From: Clostridia bacterium
GTDB lineage: Bacteria > Bacillota > Clostridia > Christensenellales > CAG-138
Assembly (NCBI GenBank): GCA_030526425.1
Contig: JAUNCT010000006.1
Location: 1 to 64,000 of the forward strand
Direction of reading: 5' to 3'
Length of the DNA: 64,000 bases
Part shown: positions 1-8,520 of the stretch, piece after piece
Position numbering within the stretch: position 1 is the stretch's first letter
How the letters are laid out: each line of letters begins with the position of its first letter
Position numbers and translations under genes: made by a program
Notes under the pieces: model-generated
Databases searched by the model: none
What the model saw: only the letters and a program-made list of their open reading frames with translations
What the model was told of the DNA's origin: nothing

Positions 1-19
1 TTTCCGTTGCCGGGAAACG

Positions 20-51
20 AACAGCCGCCCCGCGGATGCGGGACGGCTGTT
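20..51 (-). terminator. Hairpin after the peptide-transport operon
   Basis: A 14-bp inverted repeat with one mismatch lies just past the last minus-strand gene. The T-tract on the minus side is short (TTT), so it may be a weak or bidirectional terminator. Confidence 0.5.
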
Positions 52-79
52 GTTGCGTTTTGGGGTATCCGGGGTGCCG

Positions 80-469
80 TTACGCGAGGGCGTACAGGGC
101 GATGCACTCGGGGATGAGCGAGGTCGCGAGGACTCCGCAGGCGATGATGAAATAGGTGTACTGCCGCGGCAGCACGCGGAAGAGGCGCAGCGGCTCGGTC
201 TCGGCGGGGTCCGCCTTCTGTTGCTTCCACGGGCGGAGCGTGAACGCGTCCGGCGGAAGGTTGCCGCCCTTGAGCATGCACAGTGCGGCGTACAGCATGA
301 GGAAGCCCCCCGTGAGCAGCACAACGGTGCGCGGTGCCTCGACGGCACCCGTTACGCCCTTGACAACGGCACCGAGCGCGGCAAACACGGCGACGAGCAC
401 GAGCCCGCCGGCGAGCCCCGTGAGGAACGCGACCGCGATGTCGCGCAGGATGTTTTTGACCTTTTGCAT
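80..469 (-). CDS. Small three-helix membrane protein of unknown function
   Basis: This 129-residue protein is not recognised. It has about three hydrophobic segments, at residues 8-37, 46-65 and 104-127. Between the second and third is a polar basic loop of about 35 residues. It starts 3 bases after the stop of oppF on the same strand, so it is almost certainly the last gene of the oligopeptide transporter operon and translationally coupled to it. No catalytic motif is visible. It might be an accessory or unrelated passenger membrane protein; I cannot assign a function. Confidence 0.75.
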   Translation of the reverse strand: MQKVKNILRDIAVAFLTGLAGGLVLVAVFAALGAVVKGVTGAVEAPRTVVLLTGGFLMLYAALCMLKGGNLPPDAFTLRPWKQQKADPAETEPLRLFRVLPRQYTYFIIACGVLATSLIPECIALYALA

Positions 470-472
470 GCC

Positions 473-1435
473 TTATACCAAGTGGCAGGCGACGAAATGC
501 CCGGGCTCGACCTCGCGCAGGGGCGGGAGCTCCCTGCGGCACTTGTCGCACACGCGGGGACAGCGCCCTTGCAGGCGGCAGCCCGGCGGCGGGTCGATGG
601 GGCTCGGGATCTCGCCCTCGAGGCGGATGCGGGAGCGGGAGTGCTCGACATCCGGGTCGGGGATCGGGATGGCCGACAGCAGCGCCTGCGTGTAGGGGTG
701 GAGCGGGTTCTCGTACAGACGCCCGGATTCCGCAAGCTCGACGAGGGTGCCGAGGTACATGACGGCGATGCGGTCGGAAATGTGCTTGACCATGGCAAGG
801 TCGTGCGCGATGAACAGGTAGGTCAGCCCCATCTCCTTTTGGAGCTTGACGAGCAGGTTCACGATCTGCGCCTGGATGGAAACGTCGAGCGCGGAGATGG
901 GCTCGTCGCACATGATGAACTCCGGATTCAGGGCGAGCGAACGGGCGATGCCGATGCGCTGGCGCTGACCGCCCGAAAACTCGTGGGCGAAGCGGTTGGC
1001 GTGCTCCTTGTTGAGACCGACCATTTCGAGCAGCTCGTACACGCGGGCGGCGCGCTCCTGCTTGTTTTTCGCGAGGTGATGGATATCGATGCCCTCGGCG
1101 ATGATATCCGCGACGGTCATGCGCGGGTCGAGCGAGGCGTAGGGATCCTGATAGATGATCTGCGCACGGCGGGTGAACGCGAGATATTCCGCGCCCTTCA
1201 TCTTGTGGACGTCCTTGCCGTCGAACAGCACTTCGCCGCCCGTGCGCGGGTAAACGCCCATCGCCGTGCGCCCGCAGGTGGTCTTGCCGCAGCCGGATTC
1301 GCCGACCATGCCGAGCGTTTCGCCCTTGTAGATGGTGAAGGACACATCGTCGACGGCCTTGACATCGGCGCCGCCGGCGGTCTTGAAGTATTTTTTCAGG
1401 TGCTTGACTTCGAGCAGGGGTTGCTTTCCGTTCAT
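473..1435 (-). CDS. oppF: Oligopeptide/dipeptide ABC transporter ATP-binding protein (OppF/DppF type)
   Basis: One of the two ATPases that power peptide import through OppBC at the inner face of the membrane. With the chosen ATG, Walker A (GESGCGKT) is at about 45-52, the signature (FSGGQ) at 153-157 and Walker B (FIMCDE) at 173-178. The C-terminal oligopeptide-transporter extension carries four clustered cysteines (GCRLQGRCPRVCDKC). The ATG at 1435 is preferred over a GTG two codons upstream because AAGGAGG stands 7 bases before it and only 1 base before the GTG. The ATG overlaps the oppD stop as ATGA, giving translational coupling. Length (320 residues) is normal for the family. Confidence 0.93.
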   Translation of the reverse strand: MNGKQPLLEVKHLKKYFKTAGGADVKAVDDVSFTIYKGETLGMVGESGCGKTTCGRTAMGVYPRTGGEVLFDGKDVHKMKGAEYLAFTRRAQIIYQDPYASLDPRMTVADIIAEGIDIHHLAKNKQERAARVYELLEMVGLNKEHANRFAHEFSGGQRQRIGIARSLALNPEFIMCDEPISALDVSIQAQIVNLLVKLQKEMGLTYLFIAHDLAMVKHISDRIAVMYLGTLVELAESGRLYENPLHPYTQALLSAIPIPDPDVEHSRSRIRLEGEIPSPIDPPPGCRLQGRCPRVCDKCRRELPPLREVEPGHFVACHLV

Positions 1436-2457
1436 CGGCACGCCTCCTTCGTTTCACAGAACAAACCTTCGACCTTCGGCGCGCGGGGGTCGTGCAGCCA
1501 GCAGGAAGCCTCGTGCCCGTTGCCGAACGCCGTGGCGCCGGGCATCTCCTCCTTGCAGACGGGCATGCAGTACTTACAGCGCGTGGAGAAGGGGCAGCCC
1601 GCGGGCGGGGCGAGCAGGTCGGGCGGGGTGCCGTCGATGGTCGCGAGGGTCTGCTTGTTGGTGAGGTCGAGGCGCGGCACCGCCTTGAGCAGCGACACCG
1701 TGTAGGGGTGCTTCGGGCGGTAGAAGATATCCGCCGAGGCGCCGCGTTCAACGATCTTGCCCGAGTACATGACGCAGATGCGGTCGGCGATGTCGGCGAC
1801 GACGCCGAGGTCGTGCGTGATGAGCACGATGGCCGCGCCGGTCTTCTGCTGAAGCTCCTTCATGAGGTCGATGATCTGCGCCTGAATGGTGACGTCGAGC
1901 GCCGTGGTGGGCTCGTCCGCGATGAGGAGCTTCGGGTCGCCCGCGAGCGCGGTGGCGATCATGGCGCGCTGGCGCATGCCGCCCGAGAACTGATGCGGGT
2001 ATTCCTTCGCGCGGAGCTCCGCGTTCGGGATGCCGACGCGGCGGAGCAGGTCCACCGCTTTTTCGGCGGCTTCCTTTTTCGGGCACTTGCCGTGGATGGT
2101 CAGCACCTCGGCGATCTGCTTGCCGACGCGCATGGTCGGGTCGAGGCTGGTGAGCGCATCCTGAAAGATCATGGCGCAGTCGGAGCCGCGGTAGGCGCGG
2201 AGCTCCTTTTTGCTCATTTTCAGCACGTTGCGCCCATCGAAAACGATGGACGAGCCCTCCTTGATGCGGCCGGGCTTCGCGATGAGCTGCATGATGGACT
2301 TGGCGGTGACGCTTTTGCCGCAACCGGACTCGCCGACGATCGCGACGGTCTCGCCCTTTTTGACATCGAACGAGATGCCGCGCACGGACTGCACCTCACC
2401 CGCGTAGGTATCGTAAGAGACCCGGAGGTCCTTGATTTCGAGAATGGTTTCCGTCAT
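1432..2457 (-). CDS. oppD: Oligopeptide/dipeptide ABC transporter ATP-binding protein (OppD/DppD type)
   Basis: Second ATPase of the peptide importer, 341 residues. Walker A (GESGCGKS) is at residues 42-49. The signature (FSGGMRQR) and Walker B (LLIADEP) follow in normal order, and the oligopeptide C-terminal domain holds a Cys cluster ([15 protein letters not shown]). In characterised OppD/DppD homologues, cysteines in this region can hold an Fe-S cluster. A GGGAGG box precedes the ATG. It lies 9 bases after oppC and overlaps oppF by four bases, so it pairs with OppF as the nucleotide-binding heterodimer. Confidence 0.93.
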   Translation of the reverse strand: MTETILEIKDLRVSYDTYAGEVQSVRGISFDVKKGETVAIVGESGCGKSVTAKSIMQLIAKPGRIKEGSSIVFDGRNVLKMSKKELRAYRGSDCAMIFQDALTSLDPTMRVGKQIAEVLTIHGKCPKKEAAEKAVDLLRRVGIPNAELRAKEYPHQFSGGMRQRAMIATALAGDPKLLIADEPTTALDVTIQAQIIDLMKELQQKTGAAIVLITHDLGVVADIADRICVMYSGKIVERGASADIFYRPKHPYTVSLLKAVPRLDLTNKQTLATIDGTPPDLLAPPAGCPFSTRCKYCMPVCKEEMPGATAFGNGHEASCWLHDPRAPKVEGLFCETKEACR

Positions 2458-2466
2458 AGTCCTCCC

Positions 2467-3381
2467 TCACTTTCTGAGCTTGGGGTCGAGCGCGTCGCGG
2501 AGACCGTCGCCGAGCAGGTTGAAGCTGAGCACGATCGACACGAGCACGAGCGCCGGGAACACCAGCTGCGTCGGGTAGAATTCCATCGCCGCCTGACCGA
2601 GGGAGATGAGCACGCCGAGCGAGGTGTCCGGCGGCTGCAGACCCATGCCGAGGAAGCTCAGCGTGGACTCCTGAAAGATGTAGTTCGGGATGGAGGTCGC
2701 GGTGTTGAGGATGAGGATGGACAGCGTGTTCGGCAGCAGGTGCTTGCGGATGATGCGCGCGGGCGATGCGCCGAGCGTTCTCGCCGCCATGACGTATTCG
2801 CTCGATTTCAGCTGCAGCACGACGCCGCGCACCGCACGGGCGGTGTTGCACCAGCTGGTGACGCACAGCGCCACGAGCAAGCCGAAGATGCTGTTGCCGA
2901 GCACGAGCATGACGATGAGCACCACGAGCAGGTACGGCAGGCTCATGAGCACCTCGATGACGCGCATCATGAACGCGTCGACCTTGCCGCCGAAATACGC
3001 CATGACGCCGCCGTAGATACTGCCGACGACGATCTGCACCAGGGTACAGCACAGGGCGACGAGCAGCGAAACGCGCGCGCCGATGCAGGTGCGGGCGAAC
3101 AGGTCGCGCCCCAGGGAATCGGTGCCGAACCAGTGCTCCGCGCTCGGGAGCTTGTTTTTGTTGAGGATGCTCTGCGCGGTGAAATCCTGCCCGCAGAGGG
3201 TGGGTCCGAAGATCGCCATGACCGCCAGCAGGATGAGCACCACGAGCGAGCCCATCGCGATGGGGTTCTTGCGGAGGCGGCGCCACGCGTCCTGCGCGTA
3301 GGTGATGGTCGGGCGGACGATGGCTTCCTTATCGGTGTTTTCGCAACCGACGATCGTAAAGCGTTGGTCTTTCGTTTCCAT
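2467..3381 (-). CDS. oppC: Peptide ABC transporter permease (OppC/DppC type)
   Basis: Inner-membrane permease of 304 residues. After a cytoplasmic N-terminus of about 40 residues come the first helix (about 43-62), an extracellular loop containing the family-typical HWFGTDSLGRD stretch, and a BPD_transp_1 domain with five more helices. The EAA-like loop (SSEYVMAARTLGAS) docks the ATPase. The open frame continues far upstream but overlaps oppB there. The start METKDQ is chosen because it follows GAGG and lies just behind the oppB stop. It forms the channel with OppB. Confidence 0.93.
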   Translation of the reverse strand: METKDQRFTIVGCENTDKEAIVRPTITYAQDAWRRLRKNPIAMGSLVVLILLAVMAIFGPTLCGQDFTAQSILNKNKLPSAEHWFGTDSLGRDLFARTCIGARVSLLVALCCTLVQIVVGSIYGGVMAYFGGKVDAFMMRVIEVLMSLPYLLVVLIVMLVLGNSIFGLLVALCVTSWCNTARAVRGVVLQLKSSEYVMAARTLGASPARIIRKHLLPNTLSILILNTATSIPNYIFQESTLSFLGMGLQPPDTSLGVLISLGQAAMEFYPTQLVFPALVLVSIVLSFNLLGDGLRDALDPKLRK

Positions 3382-3389
3382 AGCGCGCC

Positions 3390-4343
3390 TCACTGCTTTC
3401 CGCCGACACGGATCCGGGGATCCACGACTGTATAGAGAATATCCACCAGGAACACGACGGCCACGTACACCGCCGCCATGAGGACCGTCTGCCCCAGAAC
3501 GATGGACAGATCGCGCGCCTGCACGGACTCGATGAAGTAGCGGCCGAAGCCCGGGATGGAGTAGATCTTTTCGATGAAGAACGAGCCCGTCAGCGCGAAC
3601 GCCACGCTCATGGGCAGCACGGTGATGATCGGAATGAAGGCATTCCGGAGGATGTGGCGGCGCACGATCTGCGGCTCGCTGAGACCCTTCGCCCTTGCCG
3701 CCAGAACGTAATCCTGATTGATGACGTCGAGCATGGAGGTCTTGAGCAGGCGGGAATAGGTCGCCACGTAGCTGAAGCAGCCGCTCAGGGTCGGAAGCAC
3801 CGTGTACTTCCAGCCGCCGAACCACAGGTCCGCCCCCTTGGGCCAGCCGATGATGGGGAACAGCCCCCACTCGCCCGCCACGTATTTTTGCAGCAGCAGA
3901 CCGAAGATCAGCGTCGGCACCGAGATGAGCAGCACCGAGAAAAAGACGATGATGTAATCGAGCCACGTTCCCTTGAACATGGCGGCGACGATGCCGAGCA
4001 AAAGCCCCAGCGTCACGCCGACCAGAATGCTTTGGATGCCGAGGCGCGCGGAGGGCGCCAGCGTTTCCTTGAGCAACTGGTGAATATCGTAACCGGGCAT
4101 GCGGACGGATTCGCCGAAATCGCCCTTGAGCATGCCCTTCATGGTGATGAAGTAGCGCTCGATGGTTGGCTTGTCGAGCCCGTATTTATGATACATGTTC
4201 TGCGCCACCGATTCCGGCAGGCGCTCGACGCGCTCGAGGAGCGGATCGCCGGGGACGGCCTCCAGAAGGAAGAACGTTGCCGACGCGATGATGAAGAGCG
4301 TCAGCAGCATTTCGAGAAAGCGGCGTACGGTGTATTTGAGCAT
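3390..4343 (-). CDS. oppB: Peptide ABC transporter permease (OppB/DppB type)
   Basis: Permease partner of OppC, 317 residues from the ATG at 4343, which is preceded by GAGGAC. The N-terminal helix of the OppB family (MLKYTVRRFLEMLLTLF...) is followed by a conserved extracellular region (AVPGDPLLERV) and a six-helix BPD_transp_1 core. The EAA-like loop reads DYVLAARAKGLSE. An ATG nine codons upstream has no ribosome site. The gene is separated from oppA by about 180 bases that include a strong terminator-like hairpin, so it is probably expressed at a lower level than oppA. Confidence 0.93.
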   Translation of the reverse strand: MLKYTVRRFLEMLLTLFIIASATFFLLEAVPGDPLLERVERLPESVAQNMYHKYGLDKPTIERYFITMKGMLKGDFGESVRMPGYDIHQLLKETLAPSARLGIQSILVGVTLGLLLGIVAAMFKGTWLDYIIVFFSVLLISVPTLIFGLLLQKYVAGEWGLFPIIGWPKGADLWFGGWKYTVLPTLSGCFSYVATYSRLLKTSMLDVINQDYVLAARAKGLSEPQIVRRHILRNAFIPIITVLPMSVAFALTGSFFIEKIYSIPGFGRYFIESVQARDLSIVLGQTVLMAAVYVAVVFLVDILYTVVDPRIRVGGKQ

Positions 4344-4360
4344 GGATTGTCCTCGTTTCG

Positions 4361-4434
4361 GTAAAAACACGAAAACAATCCCTCAAGCTCTCCTTGTGCG
4401 GGGAGCTTTCCGGTGCGGGGCACCTGAGGGATTG
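4361..4434 (-). terminator. Intercistronic attenuating terminator between oppA and oppB
   Basis: Perfect 10-bp arms lie at 4376-4385 and 4425-4434, and an inner hairpin (about 4386-4406) sits inside them. On the minus strand the hairpin is followed by TTTTCGTGTTTTTA (4362-4375). This looks like a partial terminator giving excess binding protein over transporter. Confidence 0.7.
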
Positions 4435-4521
4435 CGTGCGGTCATGCGGCAGGGGACGCGGCGTGCGCTCCCCCGCCGTTCGCGGGCGCCTTTGCGGTGA
4501 AAGGCACCTTCGGTTCACGGT

Positions 4522-6225
4522 TTACTCGGCCACGTAAGCGTGGGTGAAATCGTAGTACGGACCGACGAACGGGGTGACCACGTTCTTGACCTTGTTGCTG
4601 ATGCAGAAGATCTGATCGGTGTACATGTAAGCGATGGCGGCGACTTCGTCGCAGACGACCCACTGCTCCGCTTCCGCGTAGATCTTCACGCGCTCTTCCG
4701 CGGAGGAGGTCGCGTTCAGGCGCTCGATGAAGGCGTCGAACTTCTTACCGAGCTCTTCCGTCCAGCCGGAGTAACGGATGGAGGTACCGTAGGAGGCCCA
4801 CATCTCGAGGAACGCGATCGGGTCGTTGTAGTCGCCGTTCCAGCCCGCCTGACCGATGTCGTAACGGCCGGCCTTGCGCTCTGCGGAAAGCAGGGAGCTG
4901 TCGCCGAGGACGTTGACTTCGACCTTGATGCCGAGGACGGACTCCCACAGAGCCTTCCAGTATTCCTGCTGGGCGCGCTTGATGGCGGAATCGCCGCGGC
5001 AGATGTAGGTGATGGTGACGTCCTTCAGCTCACGGGTGTCGCCGAGTTCCGCCATACCCTCTTTGAAAAGCTGCCGGAGCTTTTCGGGGGTGTCGTATTC
5101 GGCGGCGAGTGCCTTGAGGGGCTCTTCGACGTTGTCGCGGAAGTTGATCTCCTCAACGGTGACGCCGAAGGGAACGAAGCCGTACGCGGGGTAGTAACGG
5201 TCGAAGATACCGGCGGTGAACTCTTCGCGGTTCGCGGCGAGGCTCAGCGCGAGACGGACCTTTTGGCTCTCCATCAGACCGGAGGTGGAGTTGCCGCCGC
5301 GGTTGAAGTAGAAGTAGGTGACGTTGGGCGCGAAGTTCTGGATGTAGGTGTAATCACCCTTTTCCGCGCCGTTGCGGTAAGCGGAAACGTAATCGCCGGA
5401 GGGCGCGAGCACCGCGAGCTCACCGTTCTTGAACATGGTGGACTGGGTGGACGCTTCCGCGATGAGGATGAGCTCGATCTCATCGAGCTTGACGTTCTCC
5501 GCATCCCAGTACTTCTCGTTCTTGGTCAGCGTCATGCTGTTGTCCTTCTGGTAAGCGGTGACGGTGAACGGTCCGCACCAGACGTGGGTGTTGAAGTCGG
5601 TGTCGTACATTTCGCCGGCGGCCTCGATGACATCGAGACGGACGGGGCTCATCCACACGCAGCTGAGCTTACTGAGCAGCTGGGAGGCGGGCACGCGCAG
5701 GCTGATCTCGAGGGTCGCATCGTCGACGGCCTTGACGCCGAGGTTCTGCTTCGCGGCTTCGATCTCCTCTGCGGTCGCAGTGGAAGCATCCATGCCGTAG
5801 AGTTCCTTGCCGCCGACCATGTCATCGACGAAGGAAGCGAAGTCGAAACCGTTGCGCGGGTCGGCAAGACGGCGGAAGGAATCGACATACTGCTGGGCGG
5901 TGACGCGGACGCCGTCGGTCCAGTAGTACTCGCGGAGGCGGAAGGTCCAGGTCAGACCATCGGGGGAAACTTCCCAGTCCTCGGCACCTGCGGGCAGGTA
6001 GATCTGGGAGCCGTTCTCATCGGTCGCGGCGCGGACGAGACCTTCCAGCACGTGTGCCTGGACGAGGATCTCTTCTGCGGCGTAGTTGGCGTTGTTGTCG
6101 AACGAATAGAAGTTGTTCGCCGTCCACTGGACGGTGATCTTCTGCTCTTCGGCGAGCGCCGCGGCGCAGGTCAGGCACAGGGCCAGAACGAGCGTCAGCA
6201 GTACGGTCAGTGTTCTCTTTTTCAT
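4522..6225 (-). CDS. oppA: Oligopeptide-binding protein (SBP_bac_5 family, OppA-like)
   Basis: Extracellular peptide receptor that delivers ligand to OppBC. A signal peptide covers residues 1 to about 26 (MKKRTLTVLLTL...AAALA|EE). The mature SBP_bac_5 fold has the usual WTFRLREYYWTDGVRVTAQQ segment near the N-terminus and WNGDYNDPIAFLEMW near the C-terminus. The length of 567 residues is typical. AGGAGG precedes the ATG by 6 bases. There is no lipobox cysteine at the cleavage site, which is unusual for a single-membrane Firmicute. It may share a transcript with the upstream aminotransferase, 80 bases away. Confidence 0.92.
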   Translation of the reverse strand: MKKRTLTVLLTLVLALCLTCAAALAEEQKITVQWTANNFYSFDNNANYAAEEILVQAHVLEGLVRAATDENGSQIYLPAGAEDWEVSPDGLTWTFRLREYYWTDGVRVTAQQYVDSFRRLADPRNGFDFASFVDDMVGGKELYGMDASTATAEEIEAAKQNLGVKAVDDATLEISLRVPASQLLSKLSCVWMSPVRLDVIEAAGEMYDTDFNTHVWCGPFTVTAYQKDNSMTLTKNEKYWDAENVKLDEIELILIAEASTQSTMFKNGELAVLAPSGDYVSAYRNGAEKGDYTYIQNFAPNVTYFYFNRGGNSTSGLMESQKVRLALSLAANREEFTAGIFDRYYPAYGFVPFGVTVEEINFRDNVEEPLKALAAEYDTPEKLRQLFKEGMAELGDTRELKDVTITYICRGDSAIKRAQQEYWKALWESVLGIKVEVNVLGDSSLLSAERKAGRYDIGQAGWNGDYNDPIAFLEMWASYGTSIRYSGWTEELGKKFDAFIERLNATSSAEERVKIYAEAEQWVVCDEVAAIAYMYTDQIFCISNKVKNVVTPFVGPYYDFTHAYVAE

Positions 6226-6305
6226 TTCTTTCCTCCTGTTTGGGTTGAAGCATATACGAAACCCGGGCTTGACCGGACCGGGTCTGTACCGGATGGGTGC
6301 GCCGT

Positions 6306-7487
6306 TCAGAGGGCGCGTTCCGCCTGTTGCCAGAGCGCCGCGACCGCTTTGAGGCGGGCGACGTCGGCGGCGTCGTTGAACGGGGCGACGGAGACGCGGA
6401 CATAACCCGGCTTTCCTTCGGAGAAGTACACGCCGTGTTCCGCGCAGAAATCCGTCATTTCCTTGTTGTGCGCGGTCTTGAAGAGCACGCTGTTCGAGCA
6501 CACGCCCGGATCGAAGGGGTAGGCGGTTTCGAAGCCGAGCTCCCCGAGCGCGGTGACGACGCTTGCAAGCGTTTCCGCCACGCGGGCGAAGACGTTCTCC
6601 TTCCCGAGTTCCGTGATGCGGGAGATGCCCGCCGACAGCGCGTAGACCGCCGCAAACGGCAGGGTGCCCGCTTCGAGCTTGCGCGCATCGCGCACATCGT
6701 TGCAGGTGACCTCGAGGGTCGCGCGGTCGAAGCCCGTCGCCGCGTTCCAGCAGCTGAACACGGGCGTCATCTGTTCGAGCATGGCGGTGGAGGCATACAA
6801 AAAGCCCGCGCCTTCGAGGGCGAGCAAGCCCTTGTAGCCGGACGCCGCCAGCGCGTCCACACCGAGTTCCTTCACATCGACGGGGGTGACGCCGAGCGCC
6901 TGGATGGCGTCGGTCACGACGAGCACGCCGCGGCGGTGGCATTCCTCCGTGAGGTGTTTGAGGTCGAGCTTGTAGCCGCTCGAGGACTGCACATAGCTCA
7001 CGGCGACGATGCGGGTACGGTCGTCCACCGCGGCGAGAAGCTCATCCGCCGTGAGACGGAGCCCGTCGCGGGACTTTGCGACCTTCACCGCGACGCCGCG
7101 GTCGCGCATTTTGAGGCAGGGCATCAGCACGGAAACGTGCTCGATATCGCCGACGACGATGTTGTCGCCGGGCTCGTAGGAAAGCGCCATCAGCGCGATG
7201 CTGACCGCCTGACAGGTGTTGGCCGTGAAGGCGATGTTGCGGGGACCTTCCGCCCCGAGGAACGCGGCGAGCTTCGCCCTGCACTCCTCAACGGCGCCGA
7301 TGGTCGCCCCCTTCCCCGCGCCGCCCGCCTTGGGCATTTTCGGGAAGATCGCCGCCTTGTCGGCAAAGTATTTTGCGGCGGCTTCCCTTGCGAAGTCGCT
7401 GCCGCAGTTTTCGTATGCGATATCGAAGAACGCGTGTTCCCGCGCGGCGGGAAACTGCGCCTTCAGTTCTGCAAACCGTTGTTCCAT
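6306..7487 (-). CDS. Aminotransferase class V family PLP enzyme
   Basis: A 393-residue pyridoxal-phosphate enzyme of the NifS/isopenicillin-epimerase-like class V fold. The cofactor-binding lysine is K219 in ASGYKGLLALEGAGF. The preceding PLP-aspartate region reads VLVVTDAIQALGV, and an early FTANTCQAVSIAL loop fits phosphate binding. The substrate cannot be read from sequence; desulfurase, epimerase/racemase or lyase activity is possible. It starts 6 bases after the NIF3-like gene and precedes oppA by 80 bases. The neighbourhood suggests a role in catabolism of an imported amino acid or modified peptide, which is inference. Confidence 0.82.
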   Translation of the reverse strand: MEQRFAELKAQFPAAREHAFFDIAYENCGSDFAREAAAKYFADKAAIFPKMPKAGGAGKGATIGAVEECRAKLAAFLGAEGPRNIAFTANTCQAVSIALMALSYEPGDNIVVGDIEHVSVLMPCLKMRDRGVAVKVAKSRDGLRLTADELLAAVDDRTRIVAVSYVQSSSGYKLDLKHLTEECHRRGVLVVTDAIQALGVTPVDVKELGVDALAASGYKGLLALEGAGFLYASTAMLEQMTPVFSCWNAATGFDRATLEVTCNDVRDARKLEAGTLPFAAVYALSAGISRITELGKENVFARVAETLASVVTALGELGFETAYPFDPGVCSNSVLFKTAHNKEMTDFCAEHGVYFSEGKPGYVRVSVAPFNDAADVARLKAVAALWQQAERAL

Positions 7488-7493
7488 GGCGGT

Positions 7494-8315
7494 TCAGCGG
7501 GTGATGCCGCCGGTGCGGGTCACTTCGATGCCCGCCGCTTCCCACGCATCGAGGATGCGGTTGAAGCCGATGGAGTCGGAAGCCATGTGCCCCGCGATGA
7601 CGATGTTGCCCTTGTTCTGCTCGCGCACGGCTTTGAGGTTCTCGTCGTTCATGTGCATCATGATGAGGGTGCCGACGCCGTAGTCGAACATGGCGCGGTA
7701 CACATCGGGGCAGGCGCCCGTGACGCCCGCGAACAGCACGACGACCTTGCCCGCGTAGCTGTCGGGGCTGCCGACGCGGATGACGGGATCCTGCAGGGCG
7801 CTGCGGACCTCGGGGAATTCGTTGAGCGCATCCACGACCTCTTTGAGGGTGGTGAAGGGCTTGTCCTTCGTGAGGGCGTCCATGCGCTCCTGCACGATGC
7901 GCTGACCGATGAGATCCGCCGGGGTGTGGATGCCGACGTAGGGCATGCCGATGAGCTTTGCGAACTCCGCCTGACGGTTCAGGTTCTTGGAGTGCATCTT
8001 GTCGCTCTCCTGCTTCGCGCGGGCTTCGATCGCCTTTTGCGCGACGTTGACGGGCACGCCGTTCTCGTACATGATGCGGATGTGGTCTTTGTACATCTGC
8101 TCGCCGATGCGGACGGCCTTGCCCATGATGCCGTGGTGCTCCGCCACGCAGTCGTAGCCCAGCTGCTTTGCGGCGAGCAGGGTCGCATCGCTCATGTCGA
8201 TGCCCGCGAGCACGCGCTTGACGTCTTCGCCGGCGCAGCCGATCTCGGTATCGACGGTGTCTTCGGACAGCCCTGCGAGTTTCAGGGCGATATTCGTCAT
8301 TTCTCTGGTGTTCAA
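7494..8315 (-). CDS. NIF3-like dinuclear-metal protein (putative)
   Basis: A 273-residue protein. The N-terminal part (KRVLAGIDMSDATLLAAKQLGYD followed by VAEHHG) and the C-terminal AGHMASDSIGFN segment recall the metal-binding histidine motifs of the NIF3/YbgI fold. I therefore call it a divergent NIF3-like protein, from memory of the family and not from a search. The start is a TTG at 8315 with AAGGAA about 9 bases upstream; an ATG five codons later (8300) is the alternative. It heads the minus-strand cluster and is followed at 6 bases by the class V aminotransferase. Its substrate is unknown. Confidence 0.6.
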   Translation of the reverse strand: MNTREMTNIALKLAGLSEDTVDTEIGCAGEDVKRVLAGIDMSDATLLAAKQLGYDCVAEHHGIMGKAVRIGEQMYKDHIRIMYENGVPVNVAQKAIEARAKQESDKMHSKNLNRQAEFAKLIGMPYVGIHTPADLIGQRIVQERMDALTKDKPFTTLKEVVDALNEFPEVRSALQDPVIRVGSPDSYAGKVVVLFAGVTGACPDVYRAMFDYGVGTLIMMHMNDENLKAVREQNKGNIVIAGHMASDSIGFNRILDAWEAAGIEVTRTGGITR

Positions 8316-8414
8316 AACGATGGTTCCTTCTTTGCTGTATTGATAATATGATAGTTATATGAAGCGCGAGCGATTGGATTTTATCATATGTGAGGTGTTC
8401 TTTTCAACCGTTTC

Positions 8415-8444
8415 TTGTCCTTTTGCATGCAGCCGCCGTATAAT
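8415..8444 (+). promoter_or_regulatory. Promoter of the aminopeptidase-cyclodeaminase operon
   Basis: TTGTCC at 8415-8420, an 18-base spacer and TATAAT at 8439-8444, about 76 bases before the M17 start codon. The 8316-8400 region is AT-rich and probably holds the divergent promoter for the NIF3-like gene, but I could not choose a clear box there. Confidence 0.55.
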
Positions 8445-8520
8445 AATGTAAAATGGGGTGGCTTGGGCGGCGCTTCGCCCTTCCCCCGGGAACCGCGGTT
8501 TCGCGGAGAAAAGAGGCTTT

